Shown: positions 14,362 to 23,075 of the stretch, in pieces
How positions within the stretch are numbered: position 1 is the first letter of the stretch
How the letters are laid out: the number at the start of each line of letters is the position of its first letter
Source of the DNA: DATKRB01 sp035532415
Lineage (GTDB): Bacteria > Actinomycetota > Acidimicrobiia > Acidimicrobiales > RAAP-2
Assembly: GCA_035532415.1 (NCBI GenBank)
Contig: DATKRB010000005.1
Span: 1 to 33,842 of the forward strand
Reading direction: 5' to 3'
DNA length: 33,842 nt
Notes under the pieces: model-generated
The model's database searches: none
The model's input: the letters and a program-made list of their open reading frames with translations, nothing else
Told to the model about the DNA's origin: nothing
Program-made: the position numbers and the translations under genes

Positions 14362-15849
14362 ATGACCAGCCTGCTGGTCCCGCCCGCCTCCTCGGGGGCT
14401 GCCTCGGGGGCGTCCTCGGGCGCAGTGGTGCGGGTGAGCGGCGGCCCGACGGGCACGTACCTGGTGCCGTCGGGGATCCACAAGATCAAGCACGTCATCG
14501 TCGTCATGCAGGAGAACCGGTCGTTCGACTCCTATTTCGGAACCTTCCCGGGAGCGGATGGCCTCCCGATGAGCAACGGGGTGCCGGCGGCGTGCGTGCC
14601 CAACCCGGCCGGGGGCTGCACCCGGCCCTACCACGACACTGCCGATGTGAACGGCGGCGGCCCGCACGGCGTGGCCAATGCCATAGCGGACGTGAACGGC
14701 GGCAAGATGGACGGGTTCGTCAAGGAGCGCACGACGGGCCGCCGTCGCTGCAGGAACCGCAATGACCCCGCGTGCAGTCTGGGGGCCACGCCCGACGTGA
14801 TGGGCTACCACACCGCGGCAGAGATCCCCGACTACTGGACGTACGCCCAGGACTTCGTCCTCGACGACCACATGTTCGAGCCGGTCGAATCCTGGTCCCT
14901 GCCCGACCACCTGTACACGGTGTCGGCCTGGTCGGCCAGGTGCAGGACACGTTCCCCGAGCAGCTGTGTCAACGACATCGTCGGCCCCTACGGGGTGGGG
15001 CAGTTCGGACGGGCCGTGAACCAGGAGCTGGCCACCGGCAAGACGTCGATCGACCTGGCGTGGACCGACGTCACCTGGCTGCTGTACGCCCACCACGTCA
15101 GCTGGGCGTACTACGTCCAGACCGGCACCCAGCCCGACTGCGCCAACAACGCCGCCGTGACCTGCCCCTCGGTCCTGCAGAGCTACCGCACGCCAGGGAT
15201 CTGGAACCCCTTGCCGCTCTTCGGCGACGTGCAGAAGGACCACCAGCTCCACAACATCGAGCCCCTCCGCTCCTACTTCGGTGCGGCCCAGGCGGGTCGG
15301 CTGCCCGCGGTCAGCTGGATCACCCCGTCGGGGCCCAACAGCGAGCACCCGCCGGCCAGCGTCCATCAGGGGCAGGCCTACGTCACGTCGATCGTCAATG
15401 CGGCGATGAAGAGCCCCGACTGGAGCTCGACCGCCATCTTCCTCGCGTGGGACGACTGGGGCGGCTTTTACGACCACGTCGTGCCCCCGAAGGTCGACCA
15501 GAACGGCTACGGGCTGCGCGTGCCGGCGATCGTCATCTCCCCCTACGCCAAGCAGGGCTACATCGACCATCAGACCCTCAGCAGCGACGCCTACCTGAAG
15601 TTCATCGAGGACGACTTCCTCGGTGGTGCCAGGCTCAACCCGAAGACCGACGGCCGCCCCGACCCCAGACCGGACGTGCGGGAGAACCAGCCCAAGCTCG
15701 GCAACATGGTGCAGGACTTCAACTTCGACCAGCCACCCCGGGCGCCGGTGCTCCTGCCCACCAACCCGCCCACCGACTCTCCCACCATCCCCCTCTCCTT
15801 CTCCGGCAAGCCCCCGTGCCAGGGGTGCACCTCACCACCCACCGGGTAG
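14362..15849 (+). CDS. secreted phosphoesterase (phospholipase C/acid phosphatase family)
   Basis: A protein of 495 aa from ATG 14362. IKHVIVVMQENRSFDSYFGT is the metal/nucleophile region of the PF04185 phosphoesterase family in the alkaline phosphatase superfamily. Later motifs are SWITPSGPNSEHPP, FLAWDDWGGFYDHVVPP (second metal ligands D-D and D-H) and VPAIVISPYAKQGYIDH. It probably cleaves phosphate esters or phospholipids outside the cell. The same frame stays open upstream to 14212 and encodes a signal-peptide-like RRQFALGLAGVGVL just before the ATG, but no ATG, GTG or TTG exists there. The real start may be non-standard (CTG 14266, ATC 14254/14257) or hidden by a sequence error. The end has a Pro-rich tail. 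Confidence 0.87.
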   Translation: MTSLLVPPASSGAASGASSGAVVRVSGGPTGTYLVPSGIHKIKHVIVVMQENRSFDSYFGTFPGADGLPMSNGVPAACVPNPAGGCTRPYHDTADVNGGGPHGVANAIADVNGGKMDGFVKERTTGRRRCRNRNDPACSLGATPDVMGYHTAAEIPDYWTYAQDFVLDDHMFEPVESWSLPDHLYTVSAWSARCRTRSPSSCVNDIVGPYGVGQFGRAVNQELATGKTSIDLAWTDVTWLLYAHHVSWAYYVQTGTQPDCANNAAVTCPSVLQSYRTPGIWNPLPLFGDVQKDHQLHNIEPLRSYFGAAQAGRLPAVSWITPSGPNSEHPPASVHQGQAYVTSIVNAAMKSPDWSSTAIFLAWDDWGGFYDHVVPPKVDQNGYGLRVPAIVISPYAKQGYIDHQTLSSDAYLKFIEDDFLGGARLNPKTDGRPDPRPDVRENQPKLGNMVQDFNFDQPPRAPVLLPTNPPTDSPTIPLSFSGKPPCQGCTSPPTG

Positions 15850-15925
15850 CCGGCCGGTCCCGGGGGCGGAGACCGCGGATCCCTGCGATGGTGGGTGGGT
15901 TCGCGCCGCCGGGACCTGACGGGAT

Positions 15926-17389
15926 TCACGGGCGTACGGTCGCCGACACCCCGAGGGTCGAACCCGTGGAGTCGAGCGCTGCCACCGCAACGTAGGCGGC
16001 GGGACCGCTGACGGGGATCGCGGTCTCGAACCCCGACCGGGGCGTGGAGGAGCCGGGCTGCAGCCCGTCCGCGGTCGGTCCCGTGAGCAGCCGCCAGCCC
16101 GCCACCTCGGTGGCGCCGTTCCAGCTGGCATAGGCGGTCAGCGAGCTGCCCGAGGGGCGCGCGACGGCCAGTGCCGGTCTGCCGGGGGGCCGGCCGACCC
16201 AGGGGGAGCGGAAGGCGCGGTAGGACTGGGACTTACCGGCGAAGTGGGCGTCGTAAAGGAGCCGCCTGTCGGCGCTGAACTCCGAAAAGTACGGCTCGGC
16301 CCCCCAGCCGATGAAGACGTTGCCCCCGGGAAGCACTTCGACGCTGCCCTGGCTGCCTGCCAGGAGGGGTGAGGGGTGCCGGTACTGGCGGTCGAGCCGG
16401 GCCGTCATGGCCGAGTCGTCGAGGCGCAGGACCAACCCGCGGGACTGGGAGCCCACCCGGGGAGCATCCTCGTCGTCGAACAGGGTGATGGACCCGTCGT
16501 CCTGCCGGTTGGCGTCGTGCTGCCAGGCGAACACGGTCGCCGGTCCCATGGCGTAGTCGGTCTTCTTGCCGCCGAGTCGCCAGTACACCGCCCCGGTCCG
16601 GCGGTCGACCTTGTAGACGGCCCACGTGTTGCGGGCCGATACCAGCAGGTTCCCATCCGTGTCGAGGTTGATCGAGTTGATGTGGAAGAAGTCGAACGGG
16701 ACGCCGGCCTCGGGTTTGGCGTGGGACTCGGTGAGGGCGACGTGGTCGCTGGCGCGCCACTCGAAGAGCACCTGGCCGGTGGCGATGTCGATCTCCTGAA
16801 GCAGCGAGTCGAGGAGGGTTCCCCGCCTGGGTCCGCCCACCGCCGACAGGTCGGCCTGGTGGGGCGAGAAGATCGTGATCAGCGCCGTCCCCTCGGGCGT
16901 GACGGTGAGCTCATGCAGGTCGGCGGACAACCCACCGCCCGCCCGCACCCGGGTGATCTCGGAGTAGGTGGCATCGGCGAGGACGCCCTCACCCGATCCG
17001 TGACCGGTATGGGAGACCGTGCCCTCCCACCACGTCAGGACCGGCTCGCCCCGGTACTGCTGGACCCGCAGGTCCGTGGCGGTCTTGCCCTTGACGGTCT
17101 GATACCACACGGGCCGGCCGTCGTTGTCGAGGATGAGGGGTCCTCCGACCGTGACGAAGATCAGCCCCGGTGCCAGATCGGTCGATCTCGTGGTCACCGC
17201 GACCGGCGGAGGGTTGAGGTCGGGGCGGGAGCGAAAGCGCGTCCCCGGTGCTGCCTTCCCCGCGGATGCCGTTCCCGCGGAGGTCCCGCAAGCGGCGGCG
17301 CCCAGTGTCAGTGCGCCGAGGCCGGCCGCCTGCAGGAACTGCCGCCTGCTCCACGAGGGCCGGCCGGCCACACCACCGATCGGGCGCAT
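15926..17389 (-). CDS. arylsulfotransferase-like lipoprotein, Tat-exported
   Basis: A 487-aa protein. The N-terminus has a twin-arginine motif SRRQFLQ (R15-R16), a hydrophobic stretch AAGLGALTLGAAA and Cys34, indicating Tat export and lipidation. The body has the beta-propeller features of the arylsulfotransferase family (ASST/Arylsulfotransf_2): LILDNDGRPVWYQTV, SADLHELTVTPEGTALI, DFFHINSINLDTDGNLLVSA, VYWRLGG, and AWQHDANRQDDGSITLFDDE. Known members transfer sulfate between phenols, but many actinobacterial relatives are uncharacterised, so activity is uncertain. A C-terminal ~100-residue fibronectin-like domain follows (SLTAYASWNGATEVAGWRLL). It lies 77 bp downstream of the GH5 gene and converges on the phosphoesterase gene. 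Confidence 0.82.
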   Translation of the reverse strand: MRPIGGVAGRPSWSRRQFLQAAGLGALTLGAAACGTSAGTASAGKAAPGTRFRSRPDLNPPPVAVTTRSTDLAPGLIFVTVGGPLILDNDGRPVWYQTVKGKTATDLRVQQYRGEPVLTWWEGTVSHTGHGSGEGVLADATYSEITRVRAGGGLSADLHELTVTPEGTALITIFSPHQADLSAVGGPRRGTLLDSLLQEIDIATGQVLFEWRASDHVALTESHAKPEAGVPFDFFHINSINLDTDGNLLVSARNTWAVYKVDRRTGAVYWRLGGKKTDYAMGPATVFAWQHDANRQDDGSITLFDDEDAPRVGSQSRGLVLRLDDSAMTARLDRQYRHPSPLLAGSQGSVEVLPGGNVFIGWGAEPYFSEFSADRRLLYDAHFAGKSQSYRAFRSPWVGRPPGRPALAVARPSGSSLTAYASWNGATEVAGWRLLTGPTADGLQPGSSTPRSGFETAIPVSGPAAYVAVAALDSTGSTLGVSATVRP

Positions 17390-17466
17390 ATCGTGAGCAT
17401 GGGCTCCCCGAGCCCGGCGGGACAGGGTCCTTCGGCTCTGTTCCCTCACCTGCCGGCAAGGGCCGG

Positions 17467-19185
17467 TCAGGCATTCGGGCAGGATCCCGACGTGACCCCG
17501 ACGCTCACGGTCCCTCCCGTGGGCCCGTTGACCACTTTGAGGAGCTCGCTTCCCGACTTGGAGACCACGGTGCCGCCGGAGGCTCGGGCGCAGTAGCCGC
17601 CGGGGTAGTGGACCTGGGTCGGCACGAAGATCACGGTCGGTGCACGGATCGAGCGGTCCGGTACGTACGCGAGATGAAAGGCACCGGTGACCGGATCGAA
17701 CGACAGCGAGGTCGGTTGCCCGGCGATCGCCTGGGGGTAGGTGCGGGCCAGCACGCGGGCCGTCGACCGGAGCTGTCCGCCGTCGGTGACCAGTGCCTCG
17801 GCCGCACTGCCGGTGGGGTCCTGGTAGTACTTCCAGGACCAGTAGGCCCAGCCGACGAGAGACTTGTCCGCATCCTTCGTGAGCCGGTCGAGCAACGCCG
17901 CGTTGGACGTGGCTCCGAACTCGCTCACGAACCACGCCGGACCCTTGGGCTGGGCGGGTGAGCCGAGGTCGGTCCGGTCCTCCGATCGCCGCTGGAGCGA
18001 GCGGGCTTCCTGGGCGGCACAGGCCGCGATGTCCGTCGGGTTCCCCGTCTTGCCGCTCCGTTGGCCGCAATAGACGTGCACGTTGAACACGAGGTTCGCG
18101 AAGTTCATGGGTCCGACGAAGTTCGGGTAACCCCGGCTTCCGAAGATGTCGGGCTCGTAGAAGATCAGGCGGTCGGGATCACCAGCACGGATCTGCGGGA
18201 TGACGCCGAGAGCCGGATCCCCCGGGGGACAGGTGATGGCCGGGGCGCCGTGAGCCGGCGCTCCGACGAGAGCCGTGCCGGTGTAGAAGCACTGCAACTG
18301 GCCGTCGAACTGCTCGTCCCCACTGGTCACGAGGGAGGTCGAGAACGGCTCGTTGAACGGGTCGTAGCCGAGGACCCACGGATTCCCTCGGAAGTACGTT
18401 GCGACCGCCGCCCATACCCGGTCGTACTCTCCCTGAAGGTCACCGACGACGTCGTTCGTCCAGAAGTGGCGGTACGCGGCACCGGCCGCGGCGGTCGCGT
18501 AGTTCTGGGACCACCGCCCCGGAGGATCGGTGTTGGGCAGGCCGTCGGTGCACACCGCCCAGTTCGGCGCCCCCTCCCCGTCGAACATCTCGTTGTAGAC
18601 GTCCTGGTGCATGTCGAGCAGCGTGTAGATGTGGAAACGTCCCAACAGGTCGATGGTCCGGCTGAGCTTGCCGAGATAGTCGTCGAGCACCGCCTGGTCG
18701 AACTGGCCGGGGTCGTGGGGTGTGCCCTTCGTGCAGATGGCCGGGTCATTGGCCGGAGCGGTCCCCGGTTCGAGGCCTTTCCACGTCATCCCCAACCGGA
18801 CGACGTCAAATCCGAGCCGGGCCATGAGCGAGGCATCGGCGGCGGTGAAGTTCCACGCCTTGCCAGGTGCCGGGTACAGCTCGTACGGAGGGAGCTTGTA
18901 CACGGCGTTGACGCCATGAAAGAACACCACCCGCCCGTGCTGGTCGTACAGATACGGGCCGCCCGGCGAGCGGATCGGCCCTCGGAGCGCCGAGGCGTCA
19001 ACGGCGCTCGGCGGGTACCGGATCGCCGACCCGAGGTTCGGTAGGGTCCCGATCGACGAGCTGGAGCAGCCCGCCATGGTGATCACGACCGTGGTCAGCA
19101 GGCCCGCGAGAAGACCGACAGGTCGCCTGCCGATTGGCCTGCCGGGCGATTCAGGGGTCCTGCGTCCGAGAGGACCGAGTGGCAT
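17467..19185 (-). CDS. GH5 endoglycoceramidase-like lipoprotein
   Basis: A 572-aa exported glycosidase. The signal peptide runs RPVGLLAGLLTTVVITMAGC with lipobox Cys40. The (beta/alpha)8 barrel shows DVVRLGMTWKGLEPG, LLDMHQDVYNEMF and GYDPFNEP with acid/base E279. The nucleophile region WFVSEFGA carries E422, followed by GWAYWSWKYY. This set (especially MHQDVYNE and NEP) is that of endoglycoceramidases and related GH5 glycolipid hydrolases. A C-terminal beta domain follows from about residue 475. Start ATG 19185 or GTG 19188. It precedes the arylsulfotransferase-like gene on the same strand and probably shares its transcript; both proteins are lipid-anchored. Confidence 0.88.
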   Translation of the reverse strand: MPLGPLGRRTPESPGRPIGRRPVGLLAGLLTTVVITMAGCSSSSIGTLPNLGSAIRYPPSAVDASALRGPIRSPGGPYLYDQHGRVVFFHGVNAVYKLPPYELYPAPGKAWNFTAADASLMARLGFDVVRLGMTWKGLEPGTAPANDPAICTKGTPHDPGQFDQAVLDDYLGKLSRTIDLLGRFHIYTLLDMHQDVYNEMFDGEGAPNWAVCTDGLPNTDPPGRWSQNYATAAAGAAYRHFWTNDVVGDLQGEYDRVWAAVATYFRGNPWVLGYDPFNEPFSTSLVTSGDEQFDGQLQCFYTGTALVGAPAHGAPAITCPPGDPALGVIPQIRAGDPDRLIFYEPDIFGSRGYPNFVGPMNFANLVFNVHVYCGQRSGKTGNPTDIAACAAQEARSLQRRSEDRTDLGSPAQPKGPAWFVSEFGATSNAALLDRLTKDADKSLVGWAYWSWKYYQDPTGSAAEALVTDGGQLRSTARVLARTYPQAIAGQPTSLSFDPVTGAFHLAYVPDRSIRAPTVIFVPTQVHYPGGYCARASGGTVVSKSGSELLKVVNGPTGGTVSVGVTSGSCPNA

Positions 19186-19238
19186 CACGGGTCGCAAGCT
19201 ACGCCGTGGAATCGGCCCGGACACAGGGCCAGAGGTCA

Positions 19239-20543
19239 CTAATCGGGGGTCGAGGTCCCCGACGATCGAGATGCCCCTCCCCGAGGCGGGCATTCCACCC
19301 CGGCCATCCGGATGAAGTCGCAGAACGTCTCTCTTGCGACCATCCAGACCTTCGCGACGAGGACCGCTCTTCCGATGCGGTCCGCGAGGCGGGTGTCGAA
19401 CCCGCCACTGACCTCGACGGTGTAGGAGACCCGCGCCTCGTGGTCGTTCACGAATTGGATGGCGTCCACCGTGACCGTCGAAGTGACCGGGCCGCTTGCG
19501 CCGAACCGATCGCCCGCCTGGGTGAGACACGGTCCGAGGCTCGAGCCGTCTTCCACCGTTGGAACCGCAACGAGTGTCTCGTCGGGTGTGAGCATGCCGG
19601 CGAAGGCCTCGCCGATCCGGGCGCGGGCAGTGTCCTCGTCCTCGGGGGGCGGACCCGTCGGGCCCGCACGGGGCGGTCCGCGGTGCGGGACCGACGCCAG
19701 CGGCCGTCCTGTCCGGGGCGCCGGCTCGTCGTCCTGTCGGAGGGCACGCAGAGCGGCCGCCTGCTCGGCGGTGATGCCCTTGCCTCGCTGGTCGACGGCT
19801 TCATGCGCGCTCAGGCCGGCGCCGATCCAGTCGGCGACCTCGTCGAAGGGGATGCCTGCTCGCCACCATTCCCTGATCACCTCGCCGGGCGATCGTCCCT
19901 GGGCCGCCAGGCGCCCGGCCTCGGGCGGGGCCAACCCCAGGTCGTGCCAGGTGTACGCGTCGTACGCCTCGATGCCCTGGGCGGCCCACGCGAGCGCGTC
20001 GTCGTCGAACCACTGGTTCTGCATGTAGCCGTGCACGAGGCGAGGGTCGATGCCTGCCGCCCGAAACCGCTGGAACAGATCGCGCGGTCCGCCGGGGCCG
20101 AAGGAGGACAGCACGGCACCTGACGAGCCCGAGGGGAACCCGCTCGTGCTCGTCAGGCCCGCGAACCGGCCGGTCTGAGCCTGGTTGTACGCCTGCTCGG
20201 GCGCGACGCCCTTCCGCCTCTCCGTGCGGGCCGTCGTCAGGTCGAAGCCGAGCTCGTGCCAGCGCACGGCCTCGGTCGCCTCTATCCCGGCGTCGTACCA
20301 GGCCCGCACCGAGTGGGGGGTGACCCCCGCGGTCGACCACTGTGCGGCGCGGAGCCCGTCGCCGACGCCCGCGGAGAGCCACGCTCGAGCCCGAGCGATC
20401 GGGATCCGCCATCGGCGCCAAACCTCGGCCTCCTCGGCGCCGAAACCGGTGGCGACCCAGTCGGCGAGCTCCTCGGGGTCGCCGTCGTCGGGTCCGTCGC
20501 CGCCGCCGCCGTCGGGTTCGGGATCGTCGAGTCCGGTGCGCAC
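19239..20543 (-). CDS. Trp/Gly-repeat protein with NTF2-like C-terminal domain
   Basis: A 434-aa protein. After an acidic Gly/Asp/Pro-rich start (to about 25), residues about 26-118 and 167-270 are built of short repeats, roughly 12-15 residues each, of the form W-x3-G-(I/V/F)-x4-A-x2-W. Examples are ARAWLSAGVGDGLRAAQWS, VRAWYDAGIEATEAVRWHEL and VADWIGAGLSAHEAV. After a Pro-rich linker, residues about 310-425 (AFAGMLTPDETLVAVPTVED, then VTVDAIQFVNDHEARVSYTV, then ARETFCDFIRMAGVECPP) resemble an NTF2/SnoaL-like domain seen in actinobacterial proteins. No signal peptide. GTG 20543 has GGGAGGA 7 nt upstream. Last gene of the moxR-VWA operon, 25 bp after it. Function unknown; a scaffold role is a guess. 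Confidence 0.75.
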   Translation of the reverse strand: MRTGLDDPEPDGGGGDGPDDGDPEELADWVATGFGAEEAEVWRRWRIPIARARAWLSAGVGDGLRAAQWSTAGVTPHSVRAWYDAGIEATEAVRWHELGFDLTTARTERRKGVAPEQAYNQAQTGRFAGLTSTSGFPSGSSGAVLSSFGPGGPRDLFQRFRAAGIDPRLVHGYMQNQWFDDDALAWAAQGIEAYDAYTWHDLGLAPPEAGRLAAQGRSPGEVIREWWRAGIPFDEVADWIGAGLSAHEAVDQRGKGITAEQAAALRALRQDDEPAPRTGRPLASVPHRGPPRAGPTGPPPEDEDTARARIGEAFAGMLTPDETLVAVPTVEDGSSLGPCLTQAGDRFGASGPVTSTVTVDAIQFVNDHEARVSYTVEVSGGFDTRLADRIGRAVLVAKVWMVARETFCDFIRMAGVECPPRGGASRSSGTSTPD

Positions 20544-20568
20544 TACCAGGTCCTCCCAGGCCGACCGC

Positions 20569-21837
20569 TCACTGCGCCGGTCCCGGCCCGATCGGTACCG
20601 CCCTCGCCCACTCGGGAACCGACCCGGTGGGGTCCATCAATCCGACGACGACTCGAATGCCACGCGGTGGGGTAGCCGGCCATGGGGTGTGCCCGTCGGT
20701 CAGCACGACGATCACGTCGGGCCGTGGCCGCAGCCCGGAGGCGCCGGCCAGGCCCGCACCCATGTCGGTCCCACCGCCACCGAGGAGCCGGACGTCCTCG
20801 GCCTTCAGCACCCGCTGCGCTTCGAAGGCCTGGGCGTCACAGCAGACGATCCGCAGGTGCCGGCGACCGACTCCAAGGCTGCGCAGTACTCCTGCGACCT
20901 CGGCGAGGGATTGGGCGAGCAGTCGGTCATGCATGCTCCCCGACGTGTCGAGGACCATCGCCACCTTCGGGAGGGGCCGGCGCAGACTGGGGAGGATGAC
21001 GTCCCCGGCCACCGACGAGCGTCGCGATGGCTTCCGGTAGCTGAAGTCGACCCGCCCCGCCACGTCGGTGACACCCCGGCGGACGGCGGAGGCCAGCAGG
21101 CGCTGCCAGCTGACAGACGGCTCGAGGATGTCGTCGGCCCAGCGCTGCCAGCCTGCCGGAGTGCTCCCGAACTTGCGATGGTGTTCCCTGATCCGGCGGG
21201 CCACGTCGCGGTGGAGGAGCCGGCGCCCGGTGTCGTCGAGGCCACCGTCACCGCCGTTGCCGTCCCACGGTCGCCGCCATCCGTCGCAGCCGCTCCCGCA
21301 GTCGGCGGCTCCGGTCCGGCCCTCCGACGAGCCGCCCAACAGGTCCCAGTACTCCTCCGCCGTCAGGGAATCGGGCAGTCCCAGGCCGTGGGGGGTGACC
21401 GCGGACTCGGGGTGTGCGGCGTCGCCGGCCACCAGGTCGTCGTCGATCTCGGCGTCCGCCGCCAGGTTCCAGCGCCGGAGGTCCGCGCTGCGCTCGGTCG
21501 ACGGTGACCCGGTTCGCCCCGTACCGGCCGCCGGCGACCGGTCGGCGTGGTGGCGGAGGAGGTGGCTCACCTGGTGGACGAGCCAGAAGCCGATGGTCGC
21601 AACGTCGAGCGCGCCGATCACCTCCGGATCGAGATACACGTGCCACTCGTTGTCGACCGGTAGCGCACTCAGGTCGAGGCGCCGGGTATCCGGGTCTTGG
21701 GTCTGGTCCACGACCACCGGCTCCAGAGCCAGCAGTGCGCTGGCCAGGTAGGGGACCTGGTGCGCCGCCCACACCCGGGCGCCGGCCCAACGCCGCCGCT
21801 GCTCGGGGTCGAGCCGGTCAATCGGGCCGAGGATCAC
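20569..21837 (-). CDS. DUF2201 metallopeptidase-like / VWA-like protein
   Basis: A 422-aa protein of the family encoded next to MoxR ATPases. The N-terminal part has FWLVHQVSHLLRHHADR (H88-x3-H92) and NLAADAEIDDD (E130), the putative metallopeptidase-like pattern of DUF2201; the usual Glu of HExxH is replaced (HQVSH), so catalysis is doubtful. The C-terminal part is a VWA-like domain with MIDAS motif DTSGSM (D297, S299, S301), GGGTDMG and VIVVLTDG. Start GTG 21837 has GAGGGG upstream and lies inside the moxR 3' end (20-bp overlap). MoxR/VWA pairs act as chaperone-like systems in other bacteria; the client here is unknown. Confidence 0.85.
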   Translation of the reverse strand: MILGPIDRLDPEQRRRWAGARVWAAHQVPYLASALLALEPVVVDQTQDPDTRRLDLSALPVDNEWHVYLDPEVIGALDVATIGFWLVHQVSHLLRHHADRSPAAGTGRTGSPSTERSADLRRWNLAADAEIDDDLVAGDAAHPESAVTPHGLGLPDSLTAEEYWDLLGGSSEGRTGAADCGSGCDGWRRPWDGNGGDGGLDDTGRRLLHRDVARRIREHHRKFGSTPAGWQRWADDILEPSVSWQRLLASAVRRGVTDVAGRVDFSYRKPSRRSSVAGDVILPSLRRPLPKVAMVLDTSGSMHDRLLAQSLAEVAGVLRSLGVGRRHLRIVCCDAQAFEAQRVLKAEDVRLLGGGGTDMGAGLAGASGLRPRPDVIVVLTDGHTPWPATPPRGIRVVVGLMDPTGSVPEWARAVPIGPGPAQ

Positions 21838-22957
21838 CGTGCCCCTCGGTCCGCATGAGACCGGCGGCCCGCAGCACCGGTGCCATCTGGAGCAGCCCCG
21901 CGGGCAGCTCGGCACCGGCCGGCCGGGCCCCGGCCAGAGCCCGCGCCGCCAGGGCGGCGACGTCCGGGGCGCGATCGGCCACCCTGGCGACCACTCTCCA
22001 TGCCGCCGACCACGAGGCAGCGTCCCCGTGGGCGATGGCCACGGCGGCGACCGCGGTCAACACCGCGAAGGCCCGGTCGCTGCGCTCGGGGAGGTCGAAC
22101 CCGTCCGGGTCGGCCAGGACCTGCTCGGGGTCGGGCAGGTCCATGTTGGCCAACCAGGAGAGGAACTCGATCCCGGCACCCTCTCCCACCGCGCCGAGGA
22201 CGAGCAGTGTCCGGGCGTCCTCGGACGCCCCGACCGCCTCGCACATCGCCACCAGCCTGGCCACCGATTCCCAGCTGCGGGGGCTGGGCCATCCCCGGCT
22301 CGCCTGGCCGGCCGCCGAGGGGACGTCGAGGACGAGGGTCGGGCGCACCTGAAGGAAGGCCCCGACGGCGGCCCGGCCGGCGAGGGCCTGCGCGTCGGTC
22401 GGCGAGGCTCCGTCGAAGGGTCGTGGCGCCGCGAACCCCATCACCAGACCTTGGGACACGGCCTTGGCGTCGACCGGCCAGTCGAGGTGGACCAGGCGGT
22501 TGGCCAGCGGCGGGGAGAGCTCCCAGCCTTCGGCGGCCTCCTCCGGCGGGTTGGCGGCGGCGACGACCCGGATGCCATCGGGCAGCACCAGGTCGCCGAC
22601 GACCCGTTCGAGCACCACCCGGAGCATCGCCGCCTGAACGGCCGGGGGTGCGGTCGTCAGCTCGTCGAGGAACAGAAGGCCCTGCTCGGCCGCGGCCAAC
22701 CGTCTCGCCCACAACGGGGGCGCCATCTGGACCGCCCCGTCGACGACGATCGGCAGGCCGGCGAAATCCGCCGGCTCACGGATGGACCCGATGACGACCT
22801 CGGTCGGCCACCCGAGAGCCTCGCCCAGGGCGCGCACGACCGACGTCTTGCCGGTCCCCGGGCTTCCCCACAGGAGCACCGGGACCCCGGCCCGAACGGA
22901 CACGGACAGCGCCTCTCCAACCGAGCTGGCGTCGATCGCTCTCACCTCCGCCCACAT
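21818..22957 (-). CDS. MoxR-family AAA+ ATPase
   Basis: A 379-aa protein. Walker A is GSPGTGKTS (residues 31-39), Walker B LLFLDEL (94-100), and sensor 1 VVAAANPPEEA; the arginine-finger region is in PPLANRLVHLDWP. This is the MoxR subfamily, AAA+ chaperones that remodel or activate partners, often together with a VWA protein, as encoded immediately downstream. The C-terminal third (about 210-379) is helical and Ala-rich. ATG 22957 is the first codon; the gene is first in a three-gene minus-strand operon and is divergent from the DEDDh exonuclease gene 118 bp away. Confidence 0.9.
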   Translation of the reverse strand: MWAEVRAIDASSVGEALSVSVRAGVPVLLWGSPGTGKTSVVRALGEALGWPTEVVIGSIREPADFAGLPIVVDGAVQMAPPLWARRLAAAEQGLLFLDELTTAPPAVQAAMLRVVLERVVGDLVLPDGIRVVAAANPPEEAAEGWELSPPLANRLVHLDWPVDAKAVSQGLVMGFAAPRPFDGASPTDAQALAGRAAVGAFLQVRPTLVLDVPSAAGQASRGWPSPRSWESVARLVAMCEAVGASEDARTLLVLGAVGEGAGIEFLSWLANMDLPDPEQVLADPDGFDLPERSDRAFAVLTAVAAVAIAHGDAASWSAAWRVVARVADRAPDVAALAARALAGARPAGAELPAGLLQMAPVLRAAGLMRTEGHGDPRPD

Positions 22958-23075
22958 TCTCCCAGATCAGGGCCATACGCCGCCGAGCAGAGCGGTAGGC
23001 AGCGCGGCATGCGACCGTCGGCGGACGCGATGGCGGATCCGCGGCTGTGGCACACCCCCGTGTCAGGCTCCGTTC

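Noticed and set aside
14208..14765. GTG 14208 as start of a separate 185-residue gene
   Set aside because: Although it overlaps the sipW stop, its frame soon becomes antisense-like Arg/Gly-rich sequence inside the phosphoesterase gene.
15850..15925. Shared terminator between phosphoesterase and arylsulfotransferase genes
   Set aside because: GC-rich short pairings exist but no convincing stem with adequate length or T-run.
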